From contig NZ_CP011454.1 of NCBI RefSeq assembly GCF_000695095.2, forward strand, positions 992,001-1,056,000: a DNA stretch of 64,000 nt, written 5' to 3'. Below are positions 35,600 through 44,151 of this stretch, in pieces. The position numbers were made by a program, and so were the translations under genes. The notes under the pieces were generated by a model, which did no database searches, was not told where the DNA came from, and was given only the letters and a program-made list of their open reading frames with translations. Each line of letters starts with the position of its first letter. The stretch's first letter is position 1. This stretch comes from Gemmatimonas phototrophica. GTDB taxonomy: Bacteria > Gemmatimonadota > Gemmatimonadetes > Gemmatimonadales > Gemmatimonadaceae.

Positions 35600-36964
35600 A
35601 TGACTCGCACTCGTCTCCTGGTTGCCGCCACCGGTCTGCTGGCCGCCCTCAATCCCCTTGGCGCGCAGTCTACCACGGATAGCGCTGGCGTTTCGCAGCG
35701 CACGCTCGATATCCAGTATCTCCGCCCGCAGGATCAGCGCGGCATCAACATGTTCGAAACGCCGAAGGTGGCGGGTGCCGCCTACAATGGCTTCAAGGTG
35801 CAGTGGGGCGCGGCCTTCGCGCAGCAGTTCCAGGGGCTGACCCACAAGAACACGGCCGACTCGGTGTTCCAGGGCGCCACGGCAGCCGTTCCGGGCAATG
35901 CTGGCGCCGCTGCTGTCGCCAATCGCAATCGCTTGCAGCGCATCGGCAACGGCTTCAACAACGCCGTTGCCAACGCCTACATGCACGCGCAGCTCGCCAA
36001 GGGTATCCGTATTCAGCTCACCAGCTATCTCTCGGCGCGCCACCATAACGAAACGTGGGTGAAGGACGGCTTCATTCAGATTGACGACACGCCCATCGAT
36101 CTGCCGATCCTCAACTCCATCATGAAGTACACGACCATCAAGATCGGCCACTTCGAAGTGAATTACGGTGATTTCCACTTCAAGCGCTCGGACAACGGTC
36201 AGGTGCTGTACAACCCGCTCGTCGGCAACGCCATCATGGATGCCTTCACGACCGAAGTGGGTGCCGAAGCGATCTTCCAGAAGAGTGGCTTCCTCGCCGT
36301 GGCCGCACTGACTAACGGTGAAGTGCGCGGACAGATTCTCCGTGCCTCCGATCGCTCGCCCGCCTTCATGGGCAAGCTGGGCTTCGACAAGCAGTTGAAC
36401 GCCGATGTGCGCACACGGCTGACGGCGTCGTATCGCAACCAGGGATCGGCCGCCAACAACACGCTCTACAGCGGTGACCGCGCCGGCTCGCGCTACTACT
36501 ACGTGCTCGAAAACTACGTCTCCACGGAAGCGGCCAACTTCACCTCGGGCAACATCAACCCGGCCTTCACCGACAAGGGCAACAGCGTCATGGTGAACCC
36601 GTTCCTCAAGGTGAAGGGCGCCGAGTTCTTCGGCATGTACGAAGTGGCCAAGGGTCGTGCGGCGCCGAATACGAACCCGACGCGTGAAGTGAAGCAGTAC
36701 ATGGCGGAAGGCACGTATCGCTTCCTCAAGGGCGACAAGCTCTTCCTGGCGGCCCGTTGGAATCAGGTAACCGGCGACCTGGGTGGCCTGAACAACAACA
36801 TCACCGTGACCCGGGCGAACGCGGGTGGTGGCTGGTTCATTCTGCCCACGCTGCTGCTCAAGGGCGAACTGGTGACCCAGAAGTACGAAGGCTTTGCCCG
36901 CACGGACATCCGGAACGGTGGCCAGTTCCGTGGCTTCATGCTCGAAGCGGCCACCAGCTTCTAA
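35600..36964 (+). CDS. Outer-membrane beta-barrel protein
   Basis: A 454-aa protein with a signal peptide (MTRTRLLVAATGLLAALNPLGAQS). The mature chain shows alternating amphipathic strands of barrel type (KGIRIQLTSYLSARHH, IKIGHFEVNYGDFHF, DVRTRLTASYRNQG, KLFLAARWNQVTG, LLLKGELVTQKYEGF) and ends with an aromatic residue in EAATSF, as outer-membrane proteins do for BamA recognition. It resembles porin-type barrels but the family is not named with certainty. Codon choice is strongly biased to C/G in the third position with few rare codons, which suggests high expression. Confidence 0.85.
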   Translation: MTRTRLLVAATGLLAALNPLGAQSTTDSAGVSQRTLDIQYLRPQDQRGINMFETPKVAGAAYNGFKVQWGAAFAQQFQGLTHKNTADSVFQGATAAVPGNAGAAAVANRNRLQRIGNGFNNAVANAYMHAQLAKGIRIQLTSYLSARHHNETWVKDGFIQIDDTPIDLPILNSIMKYTTIKIGHFEVNYGDFHFKRSDNGQVLYNPLVGNAIMDAFTTEVGAEAIFQKSGFLAVAALTNGEVRGQILRASDRSPAFMGKLGFDKQLNADVRTRLTASYRNQGSAANNTLYSGDRAGSRYYYVLENYVSTEAANFTSGNINPAFTDKGNSVMVNPFLKVKGAEFFGMYEVAKGRAAPNTNPTREVKQYMAEGTYRFLKGDKLFLAARWNQVTGDLGGLNNNITVTRANAGGGWFILPTLLLKGELVTQKYEGFARTDIRNGGQFRGFMLEAATSF

Positions 36965-37005
36965 GGCGGGACGTCACACCACGAAGCGTCAGCGCCACGA
37001 TCAGC

Positions 37006-37035
37006 GGGCCTCCGTTCCCTCGGGAACGGGGGCCC
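37006..37035 (+). terminator. Hairpin after the outer-membrane barrel gene
   Basis: Arms gggcctccgttcc / ggaacgggggccc pair with one G-T wobble around a 4-nt loop, 41 bp after the stop. Only a weak T-rich tail (cccgtttcg) follows, so termination strength is uncertain. Confidence 0.55.
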
Positions 37036-37089
37036 CTGCCCGTTTCGCCCTTCCATTGCCGATGCGCGCCCGAAGGGTAGCTTCGCGTC

Positions 37090-38409
37090 ATGGCTCTCTT
37101 CCTCGCTCTCCGACGCGGCGTGGTTTGGTCCGCCGCCTTCGTCTTCAGCGCGTCCTGCACCAGCCTGCTGGACGCTCAGCCAGCTTCGGCGGCCGGTCGA
37201 TCGTCGCGTCCCCAGCCCGCGCTTCGGCACGGATTTGCTCCCGAACGGCTGGCGCGCATTGACACCATGCTCAACGAAGCGGTGCGACGTGAGGAGGTGG
37301 GAGGGCTCGTGGCCTATGTGCTGCGTGACGATCAGGTGGTGTACGAACGCGCCGTCGGGTGGAGCAATCGGGAGCAGCGCATTCCCATGGCCCCCAATGC
37401 CCTGTTTCGCATTGCTTCGCAAACCAAGGCGCTCACCAGTGCAGCGGTGCTGATGCTCATGGAAGAGGGAAGATTGTCGCTGGGCACACCCGCCAGCCGG
37501 TTCATGCCGACCTTTGCGCGCACCACGGTCGCGGAACGGACGGATACCGGCGTGACCATCGTGCCGGCGCGGCGCCCCATCACCATCAAGGATCTGCTCA
37601 CCCATACCGCCGGCATTTCGTACGGCGTGGATGCGACGGTGGCCGAGAAGTATCGGGCCAAGGGGCTAGGGCCGGCAGCAGGCTATGGCTGGTATACCGC
37701 CGACAAGAGCGTGCCCATTTGCACCACCATGGATACGCTCGGGACATTGCCGTTTGTGGCCCAACCCGGCCAGCGTTTCGTGTACGGCTACAACACCGAT
37801 GTGCTGGGGTGCATTGTGGAGCGGGCGTCGGGGAAGCCACTCGATGTGTTTTTGCGCGAACGGCTCACGCAACCGCTGGGCATGATGGATACCCACTTCT
37901 TCGTGCCGGAAGCCAAGCGCGCGCGCCTGGTCACGGTGTACAGCAGTAGCGCGCAAGGCACCACGCGGGCCGAAGACGGTGCGAAGGGTCAGGGGCACTA
38001 TGTAGACGGACCACGCATGAGCTTTGCCGGTGGTGCCGGGCTGGTCTCCACGGCGCAGGACTATGCGCGCTTTTTGCAAATGATCGCGCACCGAGGCAGC
38101 TGGCGTGGCACGCACTATCTCGCGCCGCACACCGTGGGGCTCATGACCTCACACCAGATTGGAGCGCTCTACGGGCCCGGCCTCGGGTTTGGGCTGGGCT
38201 TTGAGACGGTGGAAGCATATGGCGCCTCCAACCTGGCCTCCCGGGGAACGTTCGGCTGGGGCGGCGCCTACGGATCCAATTACAAGGTTGATCCCGCTGA
38301 GGGATTGGTCATTGTCGTGATGATGAACCAGCTCCCCAACACCAGTGACGTGGTGGCACGCTTCCAAACCATGCTGTATGCGGCATTGATGGAGAGCCGG
38401 GCGCGGTAG
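37090..38409 (+). CDS. Secreted serine hydrolase, class C beta-lactamase / family VIII esterase fold
   Basis: A 439-aa exported hydrolase. The N terminus has a signal-like stretch with a possible lipobox (FSASCTS). The catalytic Ser-x-x-Lys is IASQTKA (Ser110, Lys113). The tyrosine motif lies in FVYGYNTDVLG (Tyr232 and Tyr234), the form seen in EstB-type esterases rather than the YxN of AmpC. The third motif region is WGGAYGSNY. This points to an esterase or D-aminopeptidase-like enzyme more than to a true beta-lactamase. It sits among other exported proteins on the same strand. Confidence 0.88.
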   Translation: MALFLALRRGVVWSAAFVFSASCTSLLDAQPASAAGRSSRPQPALRHGFAPERLARIDTMLNEAVRREEVGGLVAYVLRDDQVVYERAVGWSNREQRIPMAPNALFRIASQTKALTSAAVLMLMEEGRLSLGTPASRFMPTFARTTVAERTDTGVTIVPARRPITIKDLLTHTAGISYGVDATVAEKYRAKGLGPAAGYGWYTADKSVPICTTMDTLGTLPFVAQPGQRFVYGYNTDVLGCIVERASGKPLDVFLRERLTQPLGMMDTHFFVPEAKRARLVTVYSSSAQGTTRAEDGAKGQGHYVDGPRMSFAGGAGLVSTAQDYARFLQMIAHRGSWRGTHYLAPHTVGLMTSHQIGALYGPGLGFGLGFETVEAYGASNLASRGTFGWGGAYGSNYKVDPAEGLVIVVMMNQLPNTSDVVARFQTMLYAALMESRAR

Positions 38410-38448
38410 TTGGCCGTTGGTCTTCACCACCCTTTCCAGAGAATCCCT

Positions 38449-39309
38449 ATGCCTCGCGCAGTGCCTCGGCTCGTTTCACATCTGACGCTCTTGGTGGCGC
38501 TGATCATCGCGCTGCCACGTGCGGCCCACGCCACCTGGTCGGTGATCGCCGTGGACAAAGCCACCGGACGGGTGGTCATCGCGTCAGCCACGTGCGTGAA
38601 CAACACCGACAGCTTTCTGATGGGCGTGCAAGCCGTCATCGTCCCCGGCAAAGGCGTCGCCGCCTGTCAGGCCGGTGTCGATCGCACCAAGGCCAATCAG
38701 ATGCTGGTGTATCGCGAGTTGCAGAAGGGCACCGACCCGGCGCGCATCATCGAGATGCTCTCGGAAGACCCGGCCTTCCAGTCACGGCAGTTTGGCATTG
38801 TGGACCTGCAGGGCCGCCACGCGGGGCACTCCGGACTCGCCAACGGCTATGTCACGCAGGACATGCAAGGGCAGGTGCCGGGCACGGAGATCTACTACTC
38901 CATTCAAGGCAATATTCTTCGGCCGGGTGACGTGGTCCCCAACGCCGTGCGAGCGTTTGTACAGACCCAGGGCTCGCTCACCGATCGGGTCATGGCGGCC
39001 CTCGAAACCGCGGACCGCTTTGGAGGGGACAGTCGATGTGACTGCCCACCGTTGCCGGCTGGCGGGAGTGCGGCGCTGATCGCCTGTGAAGGGCGGACAT
39101 CGTACATCGCCTACATCCTCATGGCCAATGCCACCGACACCAGCGGCGATTCTCACAACAATGGCACGTACGCCATGTATCTCACGGTGACGCAGCCCGA
39201 TCAGGGTGGCCCCAACGCCATCAAGCCCGGGGAGAATCTCAATCCGGTCAAAACCCTGCGCCTGCGCTACGATACGTGGCGCAAGACGCAGCCGAGGAGC
39301 TTCAAATGA
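38449..39309 (+). CDS. Secreted DUF1028 family protein
   Basis: A 286-aa exported protein (signal RLVSHLTLLVALIIALPRAAHA). The DUF1028 domain is clear: TWSVIAVDKATGRVVIAS at the mature N terminus, GKGVAACQAGVD, EMLSEDPAFQSRQFGIVDLQG and the RPGDVVPNAVRAF region. DUF1028 has an Ntn-hydrolase-like fold, but its biochemical function is unknown. The ATG at 38449 is preceded by agagaa. Its stop overlaps the next start (ATGA), so it is coupled to the PEBP gene. Confidence 0.88.
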   Translation: MPRAVPRLVSHLTLLVALIIALPRAAHATWSVIAVDKATGRVVIASATCVNNTDSFLMGVQAVIVPGKGVAACQAGVDRTKANQMLVYRELQKGTDPARIIEMLSEDPAFQSRQFGIVDLQGRHAGHSGLANGYVTQDMQGQVPGTEIYYSIQGNILRPGDVVPNAVRAFVQTQGSLTDRVMAALETADRFGGDSRCDCPPLPAGGSAALIACEGRTSYIAYILMANATDTSGDSHNNGTYAMYLTVTQPDQGGPNAIKPGENLNPVKTLRLRYDTWRKTQPRSFK

Positions 39310-39902
39310 CCCGCCGTGCCACACGATGGATTGCTCTCGCAGGAGGGCTGGCCGTTGCCCTGAGCACCGCACCGGGGCTGCTGTCGGCGCAGCCCCGCGC
39401 TCCCATGCGGGTGCTGTCGCTCACATCAAGTGCGTTTGACGATGGGGCGCTGATCCCCGCGCGCCATGCGCAAACCGGGCGCGATGTGTCGCCGCCACTG
39501 GCGTGGCGTGGCGCGCCCGATTCCACGCGGAGCTTTGTGCTGGTGGTACACGATGCGGACGCCGCTGCCGGCGATGGCACCGACGATCTGCTGCATTGGC
39601 TGGTTTGGAATATTCCCGGCACCGCGAACTCGCTGCCGGAAGGGATGGCGGCCGGCGCACAGCTCCCCAACGGCGTGCGCCAGATCAGTGCGAGTGGCCC
39701 CTACTATCGCGGACCGGCGGCGCCGGCCTCGGGTCCGGCTCATCACTATGTCTTTGAGCTTTACGCACTGGATATCGCCGTCAGTCAGGCACCGGCGGCC
39801 CTGCCGCCAGCGCTCACTCGCGCGACCATCATGCGGGCCATCAGCGGGCATGTGCTCGCGAAAGGTGTGCTGGTGGGGCGGTACCAGCGACCGGCACCAT
39901 AG
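39306..39902 (+). CDS. Secreted YbhB/YbcL-type phosphatidylethanolamine-binding-like protein
   Basis: A 198-aa exported PEBP-fold protein (signal WIALAGGLAVALSTAPGLLSAQP). Family motifs: LTSSAFDDGALIPARHA, DVSPPLAWRGAPDSTRSFVLVVHDADA, DLLHWLVWNIPGTANSLPEG, and YYRGPAAPASGPAHHYVFELYALD with the conserved HHY. Bacterial members are of uncertain function. The start overlaps the DUF1028 stop by 4 bp. Confidence 0.92.
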   Translation: MTRRATRWIALAGGLAVALSTAPGLLSAQPRAPMRVLSLTSSAFDDGALIPARHAQTGRDVSPPLAWRGAPDSTRSFVLVVHDADAAAGDGTDDLLHWLVWNIPGTANSLPEGMAAGAQLPNGVRQISASGPYYRGPAAPASGPAHHYVFELYALDIAVSQAPAALPPALTRATIMRAISGHVLAKGVLVGRYQRPAP

Positions 39903-39972
39903 CGGGACTAGTTGTTACCAGCTTGACACACGGGGAAGGTGAGGTGGTGACGAAGGCAGGAGAGAATCGACC

Positions 39973-41181
39973 ATGCGCATTCTCTTCTGCACCGACACCT
40001 ATCCACCACAGCTCAATGGCGTGAGCGTCGTGACGGCCGCGATGGTGGCGGGGCTGCACCGTCGGGGATGGGAGTGTGCGGTGATTGCGCCTACGTACCC
40101 ACCGGGAACGCGGGACGTGCTGCCTGTTCCGGTGGCGGTCGCACAGCATGCCGTCCCGGCGTTCTCGTGGCCTCCGTATCCTGACGTTCGGCTTGCCCTG
40201 AATGCGCGCGGTCGGGTACGCGACATCATTCGGGACTTTGCGCCCACGGTGGTGCACTGCGCATCCGAGCTCGCGATCGGGCGCGCCGGATTGCTTGAGG
40301 CGCGGGCCCACGGCATTCCCGTCTGCACCACCTACCACACGGATTTTTCGCGCTACTGTGACGCGTACGGTGTGCCCTGGCTGCGACCGGCGGTGACCCG
40401 TTGGATTGCCCGGTTTCACCGGCGGGCAGATCTCACCCTGACGCCGTCCCGCGCGGCACGCCAGTCACTGCACGATCTCAACGTTCGTCATGTCCGCGTC
40501 TGGAGCGGCGGCATCGACGCCGATCAATTTCATCCCCGACACTTCTCCCTCCTCACGCGCCATCGCCTGGCCATGGGCCAGGCGTTCACGTTCCTGTACG
40601 TCGGGCGACTGGCGCCGGAGAAGAGCGTGGAGGTGGTGCTGAGCGCGTTCGCGCGGCTCGCTGCCCAGTGCCCGGCGGGCAGCGTCCGGCTGCTGGTGGC
40701 CGGGACCGGCCCCAGCGAGGCGGCGCTGCGCAATCAGGCCCCGCCAGGCGTGACATTTTTGGGAGCGGTGAACCGCGCGACGGAACTCCCGGCGCTGTAC
40801 GCGAGCGCCGACGCGTTCGTGTATGCCTCAACCACCGAAACGTTGGGGCTGGTCGTTCTGGAGGCGATGGCGTCCGGGCTGCCGGTCGTGGCCACCCCGG
40901 CGTTGGGGGTGGGTGACTTCCTCGAAGATGGACGCAACGGGCTCGCGTTTCCCGCCTATAACGTAGACGCCTGTGCGCAGGCCATGCGGCAGTTGTGCAC
41001 TGGGGAGTCGCTGCATGAGCGACTGCGATCGGGGGCCCGCCAGACGGCGGAGCGCTTCGCCGATGGTGCCGAAATGGATCGGCTTGATGGGGTACTGCAG
41101 GATCTCGCCCACACGCCCCTGCCCGAAGCGCCAGCCCATCGCCTCTTCAACGCGGCGCGTGCACTGCCAGATAGTCGCTGA
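39973..41181 (+). CDS. GT4 glycosyltransferase A (alpha-mannosyltransferase-like)
   Basis: A 402-aa GT-B enzyme: MRILFCTDTYPPQLNGVSVV, TTYHTDFSRYCDAYG, FLYVGRLAPEKSVEVV, LLVAGTGPSEAALR and the donor-site EX7E motif YASTTETLGLVVLEAMASG. This set is typical of GDP-mannose or UDP-glucose-dependent transferases that glycosylate diacylglycerol or phosphatidylinositol. It has an upstream aggag at wider than usual spacing (11 nt). It converges with glycosyltransferase B, overlapping it by 35 bp. The two share the order and type of motifs and are probably paralogues. Confidence 0.9.
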   Translation: MRILFCTDTYPPQLNGVSVVTAAMVAGLHRRGWECAVIAPTYPPGTRDVLPVPVAVAQHAVPAFSWPPYPDVRLALNARGRVRDIIRDFAPTVVHCASELAIGRAGLLEARAHGIPVCTTYHTDFSRYCDAYGVPWLRPAVTRWIARFHRRADLTLTPSRAARQSLHDLNVRHVRVWSGGIDADQFHPRHFSLLTRHRLAMGQAFTFLYVGRLAPEKSVEVVLSAFARLAAQCPAGSVRLLVAGTGPSEAALRNQAPPGVTFLGAVNRATELPALYASADAFVYASTTETLGLVVLEAMASGLPVVATPALGVGDFLEDGRNGLAFPAYNVDACAQAMRQLCTGESLHERLRSGARQTAERFADGAEMDRLDGVLQDLAHTPLPEAPAHRLFNAARALPDSR

Positions 41182-42298
41182 ACAGGGCATCCCAGATCGC
41201 GCCCCACGAACGCGCGAGCGCCACTTCCCGCGCTCGGAGCCCACGACGAACCACGTCGGGGCGATCTTGCACTGTTTCGTGCAGCACCTGGGCAAACGCA
41301 TCCGCTTCACCAGGCGTGGCCAACCACCCGGTGTCGGGCGGTACCACTTCGCGTGAGGGGCCGACATTGGCGGCCAGCACCGGCACACCAGACGCCATGG
41401 CCTCCAGCATCACGTTGCCAAAGGTGTCGGTGGTACTCGGAAAAATGAGCACGTCACTGCTGGCGTAGGCCTCGCTCAAGGCGGGGCCTTCCAGTTTCCC
41501 CGTGAAGGTACTCCCTCGAGGGGCTGCGTTCCTAGCGGTGTGCTCGTAAGGGCCATCACCCACAAACAGGCAGCGAATTTTCCCCGGGTGCGCGTCGGCG
41601 ACCTGATGCAGGGCGGAGATGGCCACGTCGATCCCCTTTTCGGCGGCGAGCCGGCCGACATAACTCACCACCAAAGTGCCGGCATCGGCTCCCAGCCGCT
41701 CGCGAAAGGCCTCACTGCGATACGACGGCGAAAAACGCTCGCTGTCTACGCCACGGGACCACACAGAACACCCGGTAAAGCCTTGTGCCGTCACTTCGTT
41801 CACAATGGACTGTGTCGGGCAATACGTACGCTGTCCGCCGTTGTGGAACCAGCGCAGGTAGGCCCACCCTGGCGTTGCCAGCAGCCCAAGGCCGTAGTGT
41901 CCGGCGTACGCCGTAAAGCTGGTGTGGTAGGAGGAGACGAAGGGCACCCCCAACTGCAGCGCCGCCCGCCGCCCGGCCAGCCCAACTCCAAACTCCGTGG
42001 CCGCATGTACCAGCGTCGGGTTGAAATCACGCAGCGCCGCGATCACCGCCGTCGAGGACGGCCAGGCGAGTTGCAACTCGGGATACGCCCAGAACGCCCG
42101 GCTCGGGAAGCGCACGGTGTCCGGGTGCGGCTGCGCGTGGGCATCGGTAGTGGTAAACACTCGTACCTGCCCACCACGGGCGCGTACCGCCTCGCACAAC
42201 CGCGCAAGCGTGCGCGCCACGCCGTTGACCTGCGGATGAAAGGTATCGGTGAACAGGGCGAGTCGCAGCCCCGTCAGATCACTCACGGATGTCGACAC
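41147..42298 (-). CDS. GT4 glycosyltransferase B (MgtA-like)
   Basis: A 383-aa GT-B enzyme starting at GTG 42298, 6 bp after the stop of glycosyltransferase C. Motifs: LALFTDTFHPQVNGVARTL, SSYHTSFTAYAGHYG, VSYVGRLAAEKGIDVAI, LFVGDGPYEHTAR and FPSTTDTFGNVMLEAMASG. The pattern matches glycolipid alpha-glycosyl/mannosyltransferases such as MgtA. It is the last gene of a PAP2-GT-GT operon, suggesting glycolipid or lipid-linked glycan synthesis. Confidence 0.9.
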   Translation of the reverse strand: MSTSVSDLTGLRLALFTDTFHPQVNGVARTLARLCEAVRARGGQVRVFTTTDAHAQPHPDTVRFPSRAFWAYPELQLAWPSSTAVIAALRDFNPTLVHAATEFGVGLAGRRAALQLGVPFVSSYHTSFTAYAGHYGLGLLATPGWAYLRWFHNGGQRTYCPTQSIVNEVTAQGFTGCSVWSRGVDSERFSPSYRSEAFRERLGADAGTLVVSYVGRLAAEKGIDVAISALHQVADAHPGKIRCLFVGDGPYEHTARNAAPRGSTFTGKLEGPALSEAYASSDVLIFPSTTDTFGNVMLEAMASGVPVLAANVGPSREVVPPDTGWLATPGEADAFAQVLHETVQDRPDVVRRGLRAREVALARSWGAIWDALFSDYLAVHAPR

Positions 42299-42304
42299 GG
42301 CGCG

Positions 42305-43507
42305 TCAGGACTCCCGACCGTCAACAACACGTTGATAGACCGCGAAGAGTTGATTCAACACCGTGGGCCAGCCGTGTTCGGCCGTCGCGAAGCCCTCGGC
42401 GCGCTCGCCCAGTTGGGTGAGATCCGCATCAAAGATGCGCACCCCCTGTGCTGCCACGGCACTCGCATTCCCCGCTTCGTACGTGAGACCACCACCACTG
42501 CGCAGGACGTGCTCCGCCACGGCGCCACGGTGTGCACTGAGCACCGGCGTGCCACAGGCCATGGCCTCGACGGCCGAGAGCCCGAAGGTTTCCGCCGGCC
42601 CGGGCGCGACATACACATCAAGAGCGGCCAGCAGGTCGGCGAGGGCGTCGCGTTCCTGCAGGTACGGGACAAAGAGCACGCGCGGGCCGTAGGGATGCGC
42701 GCGGAGTCTGGCCTCTTCCGGGCCCGCGCCTACCAGGACCAGACGGGCACCAGTGGTGCGCTCGACGTGTGCCCATCCATCGAGTACCACGTGGAGTTCC
42801 TTTTCGCGCGCAAAGCGCCCCACGTAGCCCGCCAGAGGCCCTTCGGGCAAGCCGTGCGCGTGGCGGGTTGCTTCGCGGTCTTGTCGTCGTGCCGACGTGA
42901 AGGTGGTCAGATCGACCCCGAGCGGTACATGCTCCACCCGCTCGATCCCCTCCCGACGCAATTCATCTGCACCGCCGCGTGTGGCAACAATCGTGGCACT
43001 GAACAGGCGATCGAGCTGACGCAGGTACGCCCAGGTTGCCTTGGTCAGGCGCCGTTGTGTGGTGGCACTGCCACCCACGACGCGCGAGAGCACCCCGGCG
43101 ACATCGGTGTGATGAAAGCTGACCATGGGAATCCCCTGTCGTTTCGCTTCCGGCGACAGGAGCCAGGGGACCATGAACGGGCTGCCGACCTCGATGATGT
43201 GGGGACGTTCGTGGCGCACGATACGCGCCAGCGAGCGCCACGAGAGCATGACGCGATACGGCTTGTGACGCGGGATTGCCGGACCACGCAAGCGGAACAG
43301 GCGCACGCCGCTCTCGTCGCTGATGGCGTCCTGATCACCGGGCACGACAATGGACTGTCGGAGGTGCGGACGCGCGGCAACGAAGCGTGACTTTTCCCGG
43401 AGATAGGTCCGTATCCCGCCCGATGTTTCCCCAAACCATTCCGTGGCATCCAGAACCCCCAGCGACGCCTGTGGCCGCAGGGGTGGAGCAGACGACGTAT
43501 CGATCAA
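42305..43507 (-). CDS. GT4 glycosyltransferase C
   Basis: A 400-aa GT-B enzyme. The likely start is the TTG at 43507, which overlaps the PAP2 stop in a TTGA junction; no ATG or GTG precedes the first conserved region (VLDATEWFGETSGGIRTYL). Other motifs: VSFHHTDVAGVLSR, GYVGRFAREKELHVVLDG, LVLVGAGPEEARLR and APGPAETFGLSAVEAMACG. The acceptor is unknown. Coupled to PAP2 upstream and glycosyltransferase B downstream. Confidence 0.88.
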   Translation of the reverse strand: MIDTSSAPPLRPQASLGVLDATEWFGETSGGIRTYLREKSRFVAARPHLRQSIVVPGDQDAISDESGVRLFRLRGPAIPRHKPYRVMLSWRSLARIVRHERPHIIEVGSPFMVPWLLSPEAKRQGIPMVSFHHTDVAGVLSRVVGGSATTQRRLTKATWAYLRQLDRLFSATIVATRGGADELRREGIERVEHVPLGVDLTTFTSARRQDREATRHAHGLPEGPLAGYVGRFAREKELHVVLDGWAHVERTTGARLVLVGAGPEEARLRAHPYGPRVLFVPYLQERDALADLLAALDVYVAPGPAETFGLSAVEAMACGTPVLSAHRGAVAEHVLRSGGGLTYEAGNASAVAAQGVRIFDADLTQLGERAEGFATAEHGWPTVLNQLFAVYQRVVDGRES

Positions 43508-44019
43508 CGCAGGAGTGGGTACGCCGTAAGCAGGGCAATAGCCTGGCCAACCAGCACGTCACCCGGGTAATGCACCCCGAGCATCACGCGCGAAAAACCG
43601 ACCAGCAGCGCGAGAATGAGCAGCGGTACGGCAAGGGCCGGAAAGGCGGCGGCAAAGCCGACCGCGACGGCCATGGCGGCACAGGCATGACCGCTGGGAA
43701 ACGAGAACCGATCAGGGACATCCACGAGTGACGCCACCGACCCATGCAACCGTGGGCGCGGACGTCCAACCGTGCGTTTGATGCACTGGACGGCCAGGTG
43801 CGACCATCCCAGCAGGAGCAGGGTGCGCCAGCAGACTTGCCACATGACCATCGGATGGATGAGGGCCAGCAGCGTCAGTCCAATGCTGGCGACGGCGCCC
43901 CCCAAATGGGTGATGGCCGACCAGAAATGGCGTTGCAGGGCGGCACACGATGGCGTAAGCGCCAGTCGGGCGAAGACGGCACGATCCCGTGCGTCGAGTC
44001 GCTGAATCCATGGGGTCAT
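43504..44019 (-). CDS. PAP2-family membrane phosphatase
   Basis: A 171-aa membrane protein with the complete acid phosphatase signature: KRTVGRPRP (KX6RP), FPSGHACAA (PSGH) and SRVMLGVHYPGDV (SRX5HX3D). It has about four to five hydrophobic segments. Such enzymes dephosphorylate phosphatidate, undecaprenyl diphosphate or similar lipids. As first gene of an operon with two glycosyltransferases it may supply diacylglycerol or recycle a lipid carrier (inference). Confidence 0.92.
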   Translation of the reverse strand: MTPWIQRLDARDRAVFARLALTPSCAALQRHFWSAITHLGGAVASIGLTLLALIHPMVMWQVCWRTLLLLGWSHLAVQCIKRTVGRPRPRLHGSVASLVDVPDRFSFPSGHACAAMAVAVGFAAAFPALAVPLLILALLVGFSRVMLGVHYPGDVLVGQAIALLTAYPLLR

Positions 44020-44078
44020 GGCCTAACATGATGAGATCGTTCGGCGACGATCTCATGGGCATCGTGCAACGCACGAGT

Positions 44079-44117
44079 AACGCCCCGGCCCCGGAATGAT
44101 CACGAAGCCGGGGCGTT
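44079..44117 (-). terminator. Hairpin between the ankyrin gene and the PAP2 operon
   Basis: Arms aacgccccggc / gccggggcgtt (11 bp) with a 17-nt loop, 34 bp beyond the ankyrin stop on the minus strand. T residues lie on both sides, so it may work in either direction. Confidence 0.6.
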
Positions 44118-44151
44118 TGGTGTGCCCGGAAGGTCGATGGCGCGCGTTACG

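Noticed and set aside
37090-38409. True class C beta-lactamase
   Set aside because: The tyrosine motif has the family VIII esterase form and the YxN and KTG motifs of AmpC are not present as such.
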